A DNA stretch of 5,249 bases from Clostridia bacterium (GTDB lineage Bacteria > Bacillota_A > Clostridia > Oscillospirales > CAG-272): positions 1 to 5,249 of the forward strand of contig JAGBZZ010000250.1 in assembly GCA_017652965.1 (NCBI GenBank), read 5' to 3'. Shown piece after piece: positions 5,110 to 5,249 of the stretch. Both the position numbers and the translations under genes were made by a program. Below the pieces are notes generated by a model. That model saw only the letters and a program-made list of their open reading frames with translations. It did no database searches and was not told the origin of the DNA. Numbering within the stretch: the stretch's first letter is position 1; the number at the start of each line of letters is the position of its first letter.

Positions 5110-5249
5110 TTAGTATCTATTACCATAAATTGATTTCGCTTTTTCAGTATATTTCTTTACGAACTCGGTCTTTGCGTTTGTATAAGCATCTCGATTATGC
5201 TCGTATTCTTTCCATAAAGAAATCTTTAATTTTTCATACTCTTTTGCTA
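5110..5249 (-). CDS. 3' end of an unidentified leftward gene (partial, runs off the right edge)
   Basis: Reading leftward from 5247 there is an open frame of 45 codons ending at TAA (5112-5110). The visible part is rich in Lys, Glu, Tyr and Asn (for example LKISLWKEYEHNRDAY and EFVKKYTEKAKSIYGNRY) and looks like a charged, mostly helical C-terminus. The codons are AT-rich, unlike the GC-rich genes to the left, which suggests acquired DNA or a different expression class. I do not recognise the family and assign no function. The start and most of the protein lie outside the window. The open frame, protein-like composition and convergent position facing the hairpin at 4983-5014 support it being real. 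Confidence 0.55.
   Translation of the reverse strand, partial: AKEYEKLKISLWKEYEHNRDAYTNAKTEFVKKYTEKAKSIYGNRY

Noticed and set aside
1..5249. CRISPR array or insertion sequence
   Set aside because: No regularly spaced repeats, transposase coding sequence or terminal inverted repeats with target duplications were seen.

Overview
The window looks like a chromosomal piece from a GC-rich, strictly anaerobic Firmicute (Clostridia, Oscillospiraceae-like, gut type). The signs are strong AGGAG ribosome sites, extended -10 promoters, short intergenic gaps, two oxygen-sensitive iron-sulfur proteins and the lack of oxygen-dependent genes. This is inference from style; there is no rRNA or other marker gene.

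Layout. Positions 1-178 hold no gene but contain an inverted repeat overlapping a possible leftward promoter (19-55) and a strong terminator (141-176). A leftward two-gene operon follows: a QueG-like double [4Fe-4S] protein (2234 to 1209) and, 4 bp downstream, a peptidase-U32-like protein with many cysteines (1204 to 179). Its promoter (TTTACA, 17 bp, TATAAT) faces that of a rightward AraC/XylS-type regulator (2378-3205), and an imperfect inverted repeat (2281-2309) lies over the operon's -35 box. The regulator therefore very likely controls the Fe-S operon, itself, or both. Next, under its own extended -10 promoter, is a family 3 glycoside hydrolase of the NagZ/beta-N-acetylhexosaminidase type (from 3336). 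Its reading frame breaks at about 4716-4721, and the real C-terminal domain continues one frame over. A 13-bp perfect stem-loop (4983-5014) closes that gene and resembles the terminator at 141-176. After about 5090 the DNA becomes clearly AT-rich and holds the 3' end of an unidentified leftward gene (5110 to the right edge).

How it may work together. The QueG-like and U32-like proteins belong to families whose characterised members are Fe-S redox or hydroxylation enzymes (QueG reduces epoxyqueuosine; UbiU/UbiV, TrhP and RlhA are oxygen-independent hydroxylation proteins). Their pairing in one operon opposite an AraC-type sensor suggests a small inducible anaerobic redox pathway with an unknown substrate. 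The GH3 enzyme may supply or process a sugar or peptidoglycan fragment, but its link to the operon rests on adjacency alone. Starts were re-chosen for three genes from RBS and promoter positions.
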